Assembly: GCA_964228555.1 (NCBI GenBank)
Contig: CAXQZU010000052.1
Location: 95,000 to 158,999 of the forward strand
Reading direction: 5' to 3'
From: CAXQZU01 sp964228555
GTDB lineage: Bacteria > Planctomycetota > PLA2 > JAEUHO01
Length of the DNA stretch: 64,000 nt
Shown here: in pieces, positions 43,503 to 50,920 of the stretch
Layout of the letters: each line of letters starts with the position of its first letter
How positions within the stretch are numbered: the first letter of the stretch is position 1
Position numbers and translations under genes: made by a program
Notes under the pieces: generated by a model
Told to the model about the DNA's origin: nothing
The model's database searches: none
Seen by the model: the letters and a program-made list of their open reading frames with translations, nothing else

Positions 43503-44837
43503 ATGGCGTTCGATGACCTGAAGAACAAGGCCAAGGAGGCCTTCCGCCGCAAGAACTACGAGCTGGCGATCCAGATCTACCTGGAGGCCTTCCAGTTCGG
43601 GGCCAACGACGGCGAGGCGGTCGAGGGCTTCTTCGCCGCCGCCAAGAAGCTCAACGAGGGCAAGGGCAAGGGCCTGTTCGGCGGCATGTTCTCGGGCATC
43701 TCCGTGCCGGGCGGCAAGGACCCGATGAAGCGCATGGCGGGCGCGTTCCGCGCGCTGGCCAAGAACCCCGAGCACAAGGGCACGCTCATGACGCTGGGCG
43801 ACGCGGCCGTCGAGGCGGGCCAGCTGGAGGCGGCCATCGGCGGCTACAAGCGCGCCGCCGAGCAGGACGAGTCGGATCCCGAGCCGTGGAAGCGCCTGGG
43901 CCAGGCCCTGGCCAAGCGCGGCCGCATCCCCGAGGCGCTGCAGGCGCTGGACGCCGCCGTGAAGGCTGCGCCCCGCGACCAGGAAGCCATCAAGCTGCGC
44001 AAGGACGTGGCGGCCGAGGGTGCGCTCAAGATCGGTGGCTACGAGACGGCGCGCAGCAGCCGCGACCTCATCAAGGACAAGGATGTCGCGCAGAAGCTGG
44101 AGACCGAGCAGCGCCTGCAGCTCACGCCCGAGCACGCCGCCAGCGAGATCGACAAGGTGACCGCGCAGTGCCAGGCCGAGCCCACCAACTCGCGGCTGCG
44201 CGTGCGACTGGGCGAGCTGCACCTGCAGCGCGGCGAGGAGTCCAAGGCCCTGGAGGCCTTCGAGGAGGCCGTGCGGCTCGACCCGCGCAACTTCGACCTG
44301 GGCGTGCGCGTGGGCGACCTCAAGCTGCGCCGCCTCGAGGACGCGCTGCGCGGGGCCCGCGAGGCCATGGAGAAGGCTCCGGGCGAGGCCAGCGCGAAGG
44401 CCGCCGCCGTGGCGGCGGAGAAGGCCCTGGTCGAGGCCCGCCTCGTGGAGTTCGGCCGGCGCGTGAAGGAGCACCCGCTGGACCTGGCCGAGCGCTTCAA
44501 GCTGGGCCGCACGCTGCTGGCGGCCGGTCGCATCGAGGAGGCCACGGCCGAGTTCCAGCAGACGGTGCGCGACCCCAACCGCAAGGTGGACAGCCTGCTG
44601 CTGCTGGCGCGCTGCTTCGAGGCCAACAACCTGCACAGCCTCGCGCTCAAGAAGGTCGAGGAAGCCGTGGCCGACTTCCCCTCGCTCACCTCGCCCAAGG
44701 CCCGCGACGTGCACTATGCGCACGCCGACTTGCTGGCGCGCATGGGCAAGAACCCCGAGGCGCGCGCCATCTTCGAGCGCCTGTACGAGGAAGACATCAC
44801 GTACCGCGACGTGGCCGCGCGCCTGAAGTCGCTCTAG
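43503..44837 (+). CDS. Cytoplasmic tetratricopeptide repeat protein
   Basis: Protein of 444 residues without signal peptide. TPR-type helices run through most of the protein: YELAIQIYLEAFQFGA, TLMTLGDAAVEAGQLEAAIGGYKRAAEQDES, PWKRLGQALAKRGRIPEALQALDAAVKAAP, LGELHLQRGEESKALEAFEEAVRLDP and RFKLGRTLLAAGRIEEATAEFQQTV (read as successive repeats). A Gly-rich insert (GKGKGLFGGMFSGIS) lies near residue 55. It is a scaffold protein; the partner is not evident. Codon and lysine use suggest good expression. Confidence 0.88.
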   Translation: MAFDDLKNKAKEAFRRKNYELAIQIYLEAFQFGANDGEAVEGFFAAAKKLNEGKGKGLFGGMFSGISVPGGKDPMKRMAGAFRALAKNPEHKGTLMTLGDAAVEAGQLEAAIGGYKRAAEQDESDPEPWKRLGQALAKRGRIPEALQALDAAVKAAPRDQEAIKLRKDVAAEGALKIGGYETARSSRDLIKDKDVAQKLETEQRLQLTPEHAASEIDKVTAQCQAEPTNSRLRVRLGELHLQRGEESKALEAFEEAVRLDPRNFDLGVRVGDLKLRRLEDALRGAREAMEKAPGEASAKAAAVAAEKALVEARLVEFGRRVKEHPLDLAERFKLGRTLLAAGRIEEATAEFQQTVRDPNRKVDSLLLLARCFEANNLHSLALKKVEEAVADFPSLTSPKARDVHYAHADLLARMGKNPEARAIFERLYEEDITYRDVAARLKSL

Positions 44838-44938
44838 GCGCGCAGGGCCGCGTCGCGCTGCCTAACAGGCACCTTGCGCGGCGTCGGCGCCCCGCGGCGG
44901 CTGCTGTGACCCTGCTTCGGCAGCCCGGCCGCGGCGGG

Positions 44939-44944
44939 TACACC
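44939..44944 (+). promoter_or_regulatory. -10 box of aminotransferase gene, leaderless type
   Basis: TACACC, 6 bases before the ATG at 44951. Confidence 0.4.
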
Positions 44945-44950
44945 CACAGC

Positions 44951-46177
44951 ATGAGCGTGAGCCGCCATGTCCGCGAGTCCATGGAGGGCGCCTCCTGGAT
45001 CCGCCGCATGTTCGAGGAGGGCCGGCGCCTCAAGCAGCGGCTGGGCGCCGACCAGGTGGCCGACCTCTCGCTGGGCAACCCCGTGGAGGAGCCGCCCCCG
45101 GCGGTGCGCGAGCGCCTGCTGCAGGTGGCCGGCGACACGACGCCGGGCACGCACCGCTACATGCCCAACGCCGGCTACGACAGCACCCGCAGCGCGGTGG
45201 CCGCGTGGCTGGCGCGCCAGACGGGCGTGCCCTACGGCCCCGGGCAGGTCGTGATGACCGTGGGCGCGGGCGGCGGCCTGAACGTGCTGCTCAAGGCCTT
45301 GCTGGACCCGGGCGACGAGGTGGTGCTGCTGGCCCCCTACTTCGCCGAGTACCGCTTCTACGTGAGCAACCACGGCGGCGTGCCCGTGGAGGTGCCCACC
45401 GACGCGCGCTGGCAGCCTGATGCGGACCGCGTGCGCGCTGCCATCACCCCGCGCACGCGCGCGGTGATGGTCAACTCGCCCAACAACCCCACGGGCGCGG
45501 TCTACTCGCGCGCCCACCTGCAGGCGCTCGCTGGGGTGCTGGAGCAGGCCTCCCGGCAGCAGGGCCGGCCCGTGTGGCTGGTCAGCGACGAGCCCTACCG
45601 CGCCATCGCCTACGACGGCGTCGAGGTGCCGTGGCCGGTGACCTGCTACCGCGACACGGTGCACGTCACCTCCTTCTCCAAGGACCTGGGCCTGCCGGGC
45701 GAGCGCATCGGCTACCTGGCCATCCACCCGCAGTCCCCCGATGCCGAGGCCCTGGTGTCGGCCTGCACCTTCACGACGCGCATCCTGGGCTTCGTCAACG
45801 CCCCGGCCCTGCAGCAGCGGCTCGTGGAGCGGCTGCTGGACGTGCGCGTGCCGCTGGAGGGCTACGCGAGCAAGCGCGCCCGCCTGCTGTCCGCGCTGGC
45901 GCGCGGCGGCTACGAGGTCGTGGCGCCGCAGGGGGCCTTCTACCTGTTCCCGCGCGTCCCGCGCGCCGACGGCGACGACGTGGCCTTCGTGCGCGACTGC
46001 GTCGAGGAGCGGCTGCTCGTGGTGCCGGGCCGCGGCTTCGGCAAGCCGGGCTGGTTCCGCATGTCCTACGCCGTGACGGACCGCGACGTGGACCTGGCTT
46101 GCGAGGCGCTGGTGCGCGTGGCCGCGCGCAGCACGGCCTGCGGCCCCGGGGCTGCGCGCGCCGGCGCGTCGCGCTAG
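44951..46177 (+). CDS. PLP-dependent class I/II aminotransferase
   Basis: Protein of 408 residues of the aspartate aminotransferase fold. It has DLSLGNPVEEPP, TVGAGGGLNVLLKALLDPGDEV for phosphate binding, VNSPNNPTGAVY, SDEPYRAI with the Asp that contacts the pyridine ring, and TSFSKDLGLPGERIGY containing the Schiff-base lysine. The late FRMSYA supplies the substrate-carboxylate arginine. Its N-terminus (AGASWIRRMFEEGRRLK-like) matches pyridoxal-dependent aminotransferases with alanine- or aromatic-type substrates; the exact one is not clear. TACACC lies 6 bases before ATG. Confidence 0.9.
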   Translation: MSVSRHVRESMEGASWIRRMFEEGRRLKQRLGADQVADLSLGNPVEEPPPAVRERLLQVAGDTTPGTHRYMPNAGYDSTRSAVAAWLARQTGVPYGPGQVVMTVGAGGGLNVLLKALLDPGDEVVLLAPYFAEYRFYVSNHGGVPVEVPTDARWQPDADRVRAAITPRTRAVMVNSPNNPTGAVYSRAHLQALAGVLEQASRQQGRPVWLVSDEPYRAIAYDGVEVPWPVTCYRDTVHVTSFSKDLGLPGERIGYLAIHPQSPDAEALVSACTFTTRILGFVNAPALQQRLVERLLDVRVPLEGYASKRARLLSALARGGYEVVAPQGAFYLFPRVPRADGDDVAFVRDCVEERLLVVPGRGFGKPGWFRMSYAVTDRDVDLACEALVRVAARSTACGPGAARAGASR

Positions 46178-46183
46178 CCAGCC

Positions 46184-46447
46184 CTACTTCGCCTTGCCCA
46201 CGCGGCGGGCAAGCTTGCTCTTGTGGTTGGCCGCCTTGTTGGCGTGCACCACGCCGCGCTTGGCGGCCTTGTCCAGGCGCGCGTAGGCCTCGGGCAGCAG
46301 GGCCTTGGCCTCGCCCGCCTTGCCTTCCGCCACCAGTTCCTCGATGCGCTTCTCCACGGAGCGGAAGGCCGTGCGCAGGGCGCGGTTACGGTCCGTGCGG
46401 GTACGGGTCTGGCGGACGCGCTTCTTCGAGGAACGGCTGTGCGGCAT
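46184..46447 (-). CDS. rpsT: 30S ribosomal protein S20
   Basis: Protein of 87 residues, basic and helical: SRSSKKRVRQTRTRTDRNRALRTAFRS, VEKRIEELVAEGKAGEAKALLPEAYARLDKAAKRGVVHANKAANHKSKLARRV (read in parts). The KRGVVHANKAANHKSKL segment is the S20 hallmark that binds 16S rRNA helices. Alone in its operon, as is usual. The leader carries a perfect hairpin 40 bases upstream that might take part in autoregulation. Confidence 0.95.
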   Translation of the reverse strand: MPHSRSSKKRVRQTRTRTDRNRALRTAFRSVEKRIEELVAEGKAGEAKALLPEAYARLDKAAKRGVVHANKAANHKSKLARRVGKAK

Positions 46448-46486
46448 GACGGGTCCTGGGTGCCCCTCCACCTCGGGGGGCGCGGT

Positions 46487-46506
46487 CCCCCTCCACGCGG
46501 AGGGGG
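46487..46506 (-). promoter_or_regulatory. Hairpin in rpsT leader
   Basis: CCCCCTCC and GGAGGGGG arms (8 bp, perfect) with a 4-base loop, 40 bases before the S20 ATG. S20 controls its own translation in E. coli, so a regulatory role is possible; an rRNA-mimic has not been shown here. Confidence 0.4.
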
Positions 46507-46591
46507 CGAGGGCAGGATTGTGCGGCCGCAGCCCGGGCCTGCCTAGGAACGCCGCAGGCGCCCCGGCCTCGGGCCGGCCCCGGAAACAAGC

Positions 46592-46621
46592 CCGGCGGCA
46601 GGCCTCGAGGCCTGCCGCCGG
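46592..46621 (-). terminator. Strong intrinsic terminator after the 46652 gene
   Basis: A 30-base perfect palindrome (15-bp arms, from CCGGCGGC to GCCGCCGG, centre CTCGAG) begins 30 bases after the stop codon. In the minus direction it is followed by CTTGTTTCC, the only clear T-rich tail after a hairpin in the window. Confidence 0.75.
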
Positions 46622-46651
46622 CACGGGTGCCCGGGAGGGTGAGCCCTGCGC

Positions 46652-48253
46652 CTACTTGGCGCCGAACACCTTCTCGTAGCGGTAGACCACGAGCAGGCAC
46701 ATCGCCAGCGTCGCCGTGCTGTACACGCGACCGCCGTCCGGGCCCCACGGGTCCACGGGATCCCACGAGCCCTTGAAGCCACAGTAGTTCCCGTCCATGC
46801 GCTGGTTGGCCACCATGGAGTCCATCATGGCCTTCTCCCACTTGCTCCAGTAGTCGCCGCCGATCTGGTAGATGGCCAGCGTCGCGTAGTACCAGTAGTA
46901 CATGTCGATGCTGCCGTCGTTGGTGTTCCAGGTGGGCAGCAGCTTGGCGCACAGGTCGGCGCCCTTCTTGATGATCGGGTCCTTGCGCGGGTCATCGCCC
47001 ATGAAGATGCGGGCCAGCATGCCCACGGCGGTCATCGACTCGCTCTTGTCGGCGGGGAAGCGGTCCACCAGCTCCATCGGGCGTGCCGGGCCCGAGCCGC
47101 GGGTGACGTAGCCCACGCGGCCGTAGTCGGGGTCGGTCATCTTGTCGAGCCACGCGCGGACGCCGTCGAAGGCCTCCAGGTCCAGCGTGAGGGGGTTGGG
47201 CTTGCCGCGCTTGTGCGCATCCTCGTTGATCAGCTTGGCGCTCTTGAGCGCCATCATCATCCAGCCGGTCACCGAGCTGTCGTTGTCGCCGGGCTTCACG
47301 CCGTAGCGCCACACGAAGTAGGGGTTGCGCGACAGCGAGATGAAGTCGAGCGCCTTCTGGGCCGGGCCCTTGTAGATGTTCGACTCGGTCATGCCGTAGG
47401 CCTCGACCATGGCCAGCGACGCGACGGCGTGGTTGTAGATGTAGTGCTGGGTGCTGCGCGGGCCGAAGCAGCCTTCGGGGTCCTGCACGTTCTTGAGGTA
47501 GTTCAGGCCCTTGCGCACCACCTTGGCGAACTCATGGTCGCCGCGGTTGGTGTAGCCGGCGCCCAGGAAGGCGCACAGCGCCAAGCCCGTCACGCCCGCG
47601 TCGTACATGGGCTTGCCGGGGCCGTCGGGCTTGTCGCCGGTGTTGGGCTTGCCATCGCACCACTTCATGAAGCCCTCGCACTCCCAGCCACCGTCCTCCG
47701 ACTGGTGCGCCGCCAGCCAGCGCAGCGCGTGCAGGACGGCGTCATCGCGCTTCTTGCCACCGCCGCCCGCGCCGGCATTCTTCCGGCCGCCGCGGCCCTT
47801 GAAGGCGCCACCGGCACCGCCACCCAGGCCCAGCAGGTTGTTGCTCTGCGGGCCCTCGAAGGGCGCATCCGACAGGCCCTCCGTCTCGCCCATGGTCTCG
47901 TTGAAGTCCATGTCGTTGTCGGTCTCGTTGTGGTCGTCCGTGGGCTCGATCAGCGACGGATCCTTGGCGACCACCTCCTGCTGCTGGAGCTCCTCGGTCT
48001 CCTCCTGCACCTCGGGGACCTCTTCCTTGAAGTCATCGGCCACCGAGGCGGCCTGCAGGGTCTTCTTGGGCGGCTCGGTCACCTGGGGCGTGGTGAAGGC
48101 CGACAGCACCAGGCCCATCACCACGTGGAAGGCGATCGACATCATCCACCACGGGGACTTGCGCAGCGCGTCGTAGAGCTGTTCGTTGAAGTCCTTCGGC
48201 GGGTCGAACATGTCGCTCACGGAGGACTGCTCGTTGCGCGGGGTACGTGCCAT
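46652..48253 (-). CDS. Membrane-anchored prenyltransferase/squalene-oxidase-like repeat protein
   Basis: Protein of 533 residues. One membrane segment (WWMMSIAFHVVMGLVLSAF, about residues 35-53) is followed by an acidic Glu/Gln-rich region and a Gly/Lys-rich hinge (about 140-170). A toroid domain follows with AAHQSEDGGWECEG, VQDPEGCFGPRSTQHYIYNHAVA, VTGWMMMALKSA, YWYYATLAIYQIGG and ANQRMDGNYCGF. The catalytic acids of cyclases are missing. The membrane segment plus acidic stretch resembles TonB/ExbD-type anchors. ATG has CAGGAG upstream. Lower GC and a strong terminator suggest high expression. Confidence 0.85.
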   Translation of the reverse strand: MARTPRNEQSSVSDMFDPPKDFNEQLYDALRKSPWWMMSIAFHVVMGLVLSAFTTPQVTEPPKKTLQAASVADDFKEEVPEVQEETEELQQQEVVAKDPSLIEPTDDHNETDNDMDFNETMGETEGLSDAPFEGPQSNNLLGLGGGAGGAFKGRGGRKNAGAGGGGKKRDDAVLHALRWLAAHQSEDGGWECEGFMKWCDGKPNTGDKPDGPGKPMYDAGVTGLALCAFLGAGYTNRGDHEFAKVVRKGLNYLKNVQDPEGCFGPRSTQHYIYNHAVASLAMVEAYGMTESNIYKGPAQKALDFISLSRNPYFVWRYGVKPGDNDSSVTGWMMMALKSAKLINEDAHKRGKPNPLTLDLEAFDGVRAWLDKMTDPDYGRVGYVTRGSGPARPMELVDRFPADKSESMTAVGMLARIFMGDDPRKDPIIKKGADLCAKLLPTWNTNDGSIDMYYWYYATLAIYQIGGDYWSKWEKAMMDSMVANQRMDGNYCGFKGSWDPVDPWGPDGGRVYSTATLAMCLLVVYRYEKVFGAK

Positions 48254-48500
48254 GGGGGCTCCTGACTGCGGGACGGGTCGGGACAGGGTCGCGGCCGCAG
48301 CCCGCGGGGAGCAGGCTGAGCGCGCCCTAGCCTGCGCCGGGCGGCGCATTCTACGGACGGGCCACGCCTCGATCCAACGCAGCCCGGCCGCCTTGGTTCA
48401 GCCGCCTGCGGAGGCTCCCTCGCCCCGCAGGCCCGCCGGCAGGGAGGCCGACGCGGGCCTTGCGACGGGCCAACAAGTCCGACGTAAGTGCCTTTCAATA
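48254..48500. promoter_or_regulatory. Intergenic leader region of the 48253 gene
   Basis: No gene is visible in these 247 bases. TAGAAT on the minus strand at 48348-48353 is the best -10 candidate, giving a leader of about 90 bases. A CAGGAG site lies just before the ATG. An AT-rich patch at 48486-48503 precedes and overlaps the stop of the upstream gene. Confidence 0.35.
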
Positions 48501-49550
48501 CTAGTCTTGCGGCGAAAGTCCAAACGCCAAGACCAGTGCGGCGCAGGCCGTCTGGGTGACCCGGTCGGCGTACAGGCCCGCCGTCACGCGGCCATCGGGG
48601 CCGATCGCCTCCTGCAAGGCGGGCAGGGCTGCCTCGAACCAGGGCCGGGCCTGCGGCCCACCGCGCACGAGCCCGGCCTGCAGCAGCCACGAGCGCAGGT
48701 CGCTGGTCTGGCCCCCGTAGGCCAGCGGCTCGCGCGCGAGGCAGGAGGCCAGCACCGCCTGCGGGTAGGGGTCCGGCGTGCCGTCGCCCGAGCGCAGGCG
48801 CCGCACCAGGGCCTCCGCGAGCCGGTAGTCGCCGCAGTCGGGCTCGCGTCGCACCTCGCCGGCGGCCGGCAGGCGCCTCGGATCGGGACCGAGGCCGCCC
48901 GTGCGACCGGCGTCCACCAGCGCCTCCAGCGTGAGCGCCGACAGGCCGCGCTGCCATCCGTCGCGCAACCCGCCGACGACGGGCGGGAGGGCCTGCCCGG
49001 CTCGCCCCACCAGCAGGCGATCCGGCACGGCCTGCGAGCCGAGGCAGGCCAGCAGCGCCGCGCACAGCGCGGTCACCTCGGCGTCGCGCTCCACGCGGCC
49101 CAGCGCGTTGGGGGGCATCTGGCCCAGCGTGCCGTCGCCCTGCTGTCGCGCCACGAGCAGGGCCCGCGCACGCAGCAGGGCACCCTGCGCGCGCTCCGAG
49201 GCGAGGCCGTGCTCCTGCCCCAGCGCCAGCGCCCATGCGGCCATCGCGGAGGCGGCGGTGCGGCGCAGCTCCGGCGGAGGGGGCACGGGCCGGTCCTCGG
49301 GCCGCTCCAGCGCGAAGCCTCCGTCGGGATCCTGCCAGCCGGCCAGTGCATCGAGCACCAGCCCCAGCAGGCGCGCCGCCTCGGGCACCTGCGACGGCGC
49401 GAAGCCCGCGGGCCGTGCCCCGGCGGCACCCGGCCCGCCCGCGTAGCGCCACGCGGCTGCGCAGGCCAGCCCCGCCAGCAGCAGGCCCGCCAGCCCTCCC
49501 AGCCACGCGCCCGTCCGCGCGCGCGGGGGCGCGCCAGCGGGGCCGTTCAC
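48501..49550 (-). CDS. Membrane-anchored toroid-repeat protein
   Basis: Protein of 349 residues. An N-terminal membrane segment (WLGGLAGLLLAGLACAAAW) is followed by a helical domain with WQDPDGGFALERPE, SAMAAWALAL, ARQQGDGTLGQMPP, AEVTALCAALLACLGS and TQTACAALVLAF. These are QxDGxx-type repeats of the same general kind as the proteins at 37985 and 46652. No catalytic motif is seen. The GTG start overlaps the stop of the SurA-like gene (GTGA), so translation is coupled. Confidence 0.75.
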   Translation of the reverse strand: MNGPAGAPPRARTGAWLGGLAGLLLAGLACAAAWRYAGGPGAAGARPAGFAPSQVPEAARLLGLVLDALAGWQDPDGGFALERPEDRPVPPPPELRRTAASAMAAWALALGQEHGLASERAQGALLRARALLVARQQGDGTLGQMPPNALGRVERDAEVTALCAALLACLGSQAVPDRLLVGRAGQALPPVVGGLRDGWQRGLSALTLEALVDAGRTGGLGPDPRRLPAAGEVRREPDCGDYRLAEALVRRLRSGDGTPDPYPQAVLASCLAREPLAYGGQTSDLRSWLLQAGLVRGGPQARPWFEAALPALQEAIGPDGRVTAGLYADRVTQTACAALVLAFGLSPQD

Positions 49551-50797
49551 CGGAAGCGCGCCCGCGACAGGCGCTCGTCGGCGTCCAGCTCGGCCAGCCG
49601 GCGGCGCGCGTCGTCGAGCACCTCGTCGGCCAGCGAGGCGGGCCAGATCACCGCGCCGCCTTGCGCCAGCTCGAGGATGCGCTGGTTCTCGAGGCGCAGC
49701 TCACGACCGAAGCGTGTCACGCGCACCACGGCGTCCCATGACTCGCCCAGCGTGCGCTGCTTGGCCGCGCGCACCTCACGCACGCCCAGCACCACCGGGC
49801 CGCCGACCACCCGCTCGAACGTGAACACCTGCGCGTCGCCTGCGCGCCGGGCGGGGTCGAACAGCCAGGCCGCGCCGGCCGGGACCTGGAAACGGTCCAC
49901 CACCTGCTCGTTCACGCGCCACTGGCGCTCGTCGAGCCCGAAGCGGCGGGCAATCGAGGCCGGCTCCTCGCCCGCGCGGAAGGCGGCGGCGATCTCCTCG
50001 GCCTTGCGCTGGGTGAGGGCCTCGGCCTCGACCGGGCTCACCGTGCCCACCATGGCGTCGATGGTGCGCAGCTGGAACAGCGCGAAGGAGGCACCCTGCT
50101 TCTCGTCGAAGAGGCCGGGCATCTCGCGGTACGTGCGCCGTACCTCGGCGGGCGTGACCGCCATGTCCACCTGCGGCCGCGTGCCGCGGCCCAGGCCCGA
50201 CTTGACCTTGCGCAGGTAGAGCTCGCGCAGCACCTGGTTGCGCATGCGCGTCCGGAACTCTTCCTCGCTGACCCGCTCGGCCACCAGCACCTCGTCGAAG
50301 GACACGGGACGCCCGGTGTTGCGCGTGTACTCGCGCACCATCCGCGCCTTCTCCTCTTCCACCATGGGGTCGAACACCGAGGGCACCAGCCGGATGCCCT
50401 CCATCTCGGCGGCCTTGACCAGCAACTGCTCGCGCACCCACTCGATGCGGCGACGCTGCAGGTCGGACTCGATGCCGGGCTCCTCGGCGCTGGCCTGCGT
50501 GCCGCGCGTCTCGCGCATCAGGCGCCGGCGCGTGAGCACCTCGCCCCACACCACCGCGGTGATGGCGTCGAGCTCCTCGCCCTCGGCCTGCGGACGGCTC
50601 CCCCCCAGCCTGCGCTCGGGCTCCTGGTAGCCCGGAGGCAGGGGGCTGGGCGTGGCGGTGGATGCGGGGTTGGCGTCGAAGGGGTTGGTGCCACTGCACC
50701 CGGCCACGGCCACGGCCAGCAGGCACGGCCCCAGCGCGGCCCACGGCGATCGAGCCCTCGGGGCCCGGACGGCGACGGGGGGACGCGACGGTGCCAC
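49547..50797 (-). CDS. SurA-like periplasmic chaperone/peptidyl-prolyl isomerase-type lipoprotein
   Basis: Protein of 416 residues. A lipobox (LLAVAVAGC) and Pro/Thr-rich spacer are followed by a SurA N-domain-like helical region (AITAVVWGEVLTRRRLMRE, EWVREQLLVKAAEMEGIRLVPS, NQVLRELYLRKVKSGLG, TPAEVRRTYREMPGLF). A parvulin-like portion (AGEEPASIARRFGLDE, VVLGVREVRAAKQRTLGESWDAVVR) lacks clear active-site residues. It probably helps outer-membrane protein folding. The GTG start has TATCCT 6 bases upstream. Confidence 0.78.
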   Translation of the reverse strand: MAPSRPPVAVRAPRARSPWAALGPCLLAVAVAGCSGTNPFDANPASTATPSPLPPGYQEPERRLGGSRPQAEGEELDAITAVVWGEVLTRRRLMRETRGTQASAEEPGIESDLQRRRIEWVREQLLVKAAEMEGIRLVPSVFDPMVEEEKARMVREYTRNTGRPVSFDEVLVAERVSEEEFRTRMRNQVLRELYLRKVKSGLGRGTRPQVDMAVTPAEVRRTYREMPGLFDEKQGASFALFQLRTIDAMVGTVSPVEAEALTQRKAEEIAAAFRAGEEPASIARRFGLDERQWRVNEQVVDRFQVPAGAAWLFDPARRAGDAQVFTFERVVGGPVVLGVREVRAAKQRTLGESWDAVVRVTRFGRELRLENQRILELAQGGAVIWPASLADEVLDDARRRLAELDADERLSRARFR

Positions 50798-50803
50798 GCG
50801 CGC

Positions 50804-50809
50804 AGGATA
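50804..50809 (-). promoter_or_regulatory. -10 box of SurA-like gene, leaderless type
   Basis: TATCCT on the minus strand, 6 bases before the GTG at 50797. It diverges from mfd. Confidence 0.55.
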
Positions 50810-50861
50810 GCCGCGCACGGGCCCACCCCCGCCGCGCGTCGTGCGCGCCCGCGCCCGGCGG

Positions 50862-50867
50862 TAGCCT
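50862..50867 (+). promoter_or_regulatory. Candidate -10 box of mfd
   Basis: TAGCCT, 51 bases before the GTG at 50919. It would give a leader of about 45 bases carrying the palindrome at 50901-50920. Confidence 0.35.
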
Positions 50868-50900
50868 CCCCCCGCCGCGCGCGCGACGCGGGCCCCCGGG

Positions 50901-50920
50901 ACGACGCGGGCCCGCGTCGT
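50901..50920 (+). promoter_or_regulatory. 20-bp perfect palindrome overlapping the mfd start codon
   Basis: Arms ACGACGCGGG and CCCGCGTCGT. The last two bases are the GT of the GTG start. An 11-base part (GACGCGGGCCC) is also directly repeated at 50885-50895. It could fold in the mRNA and hide the start codon, or be a protein-binding site. Confidence 0.5.
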
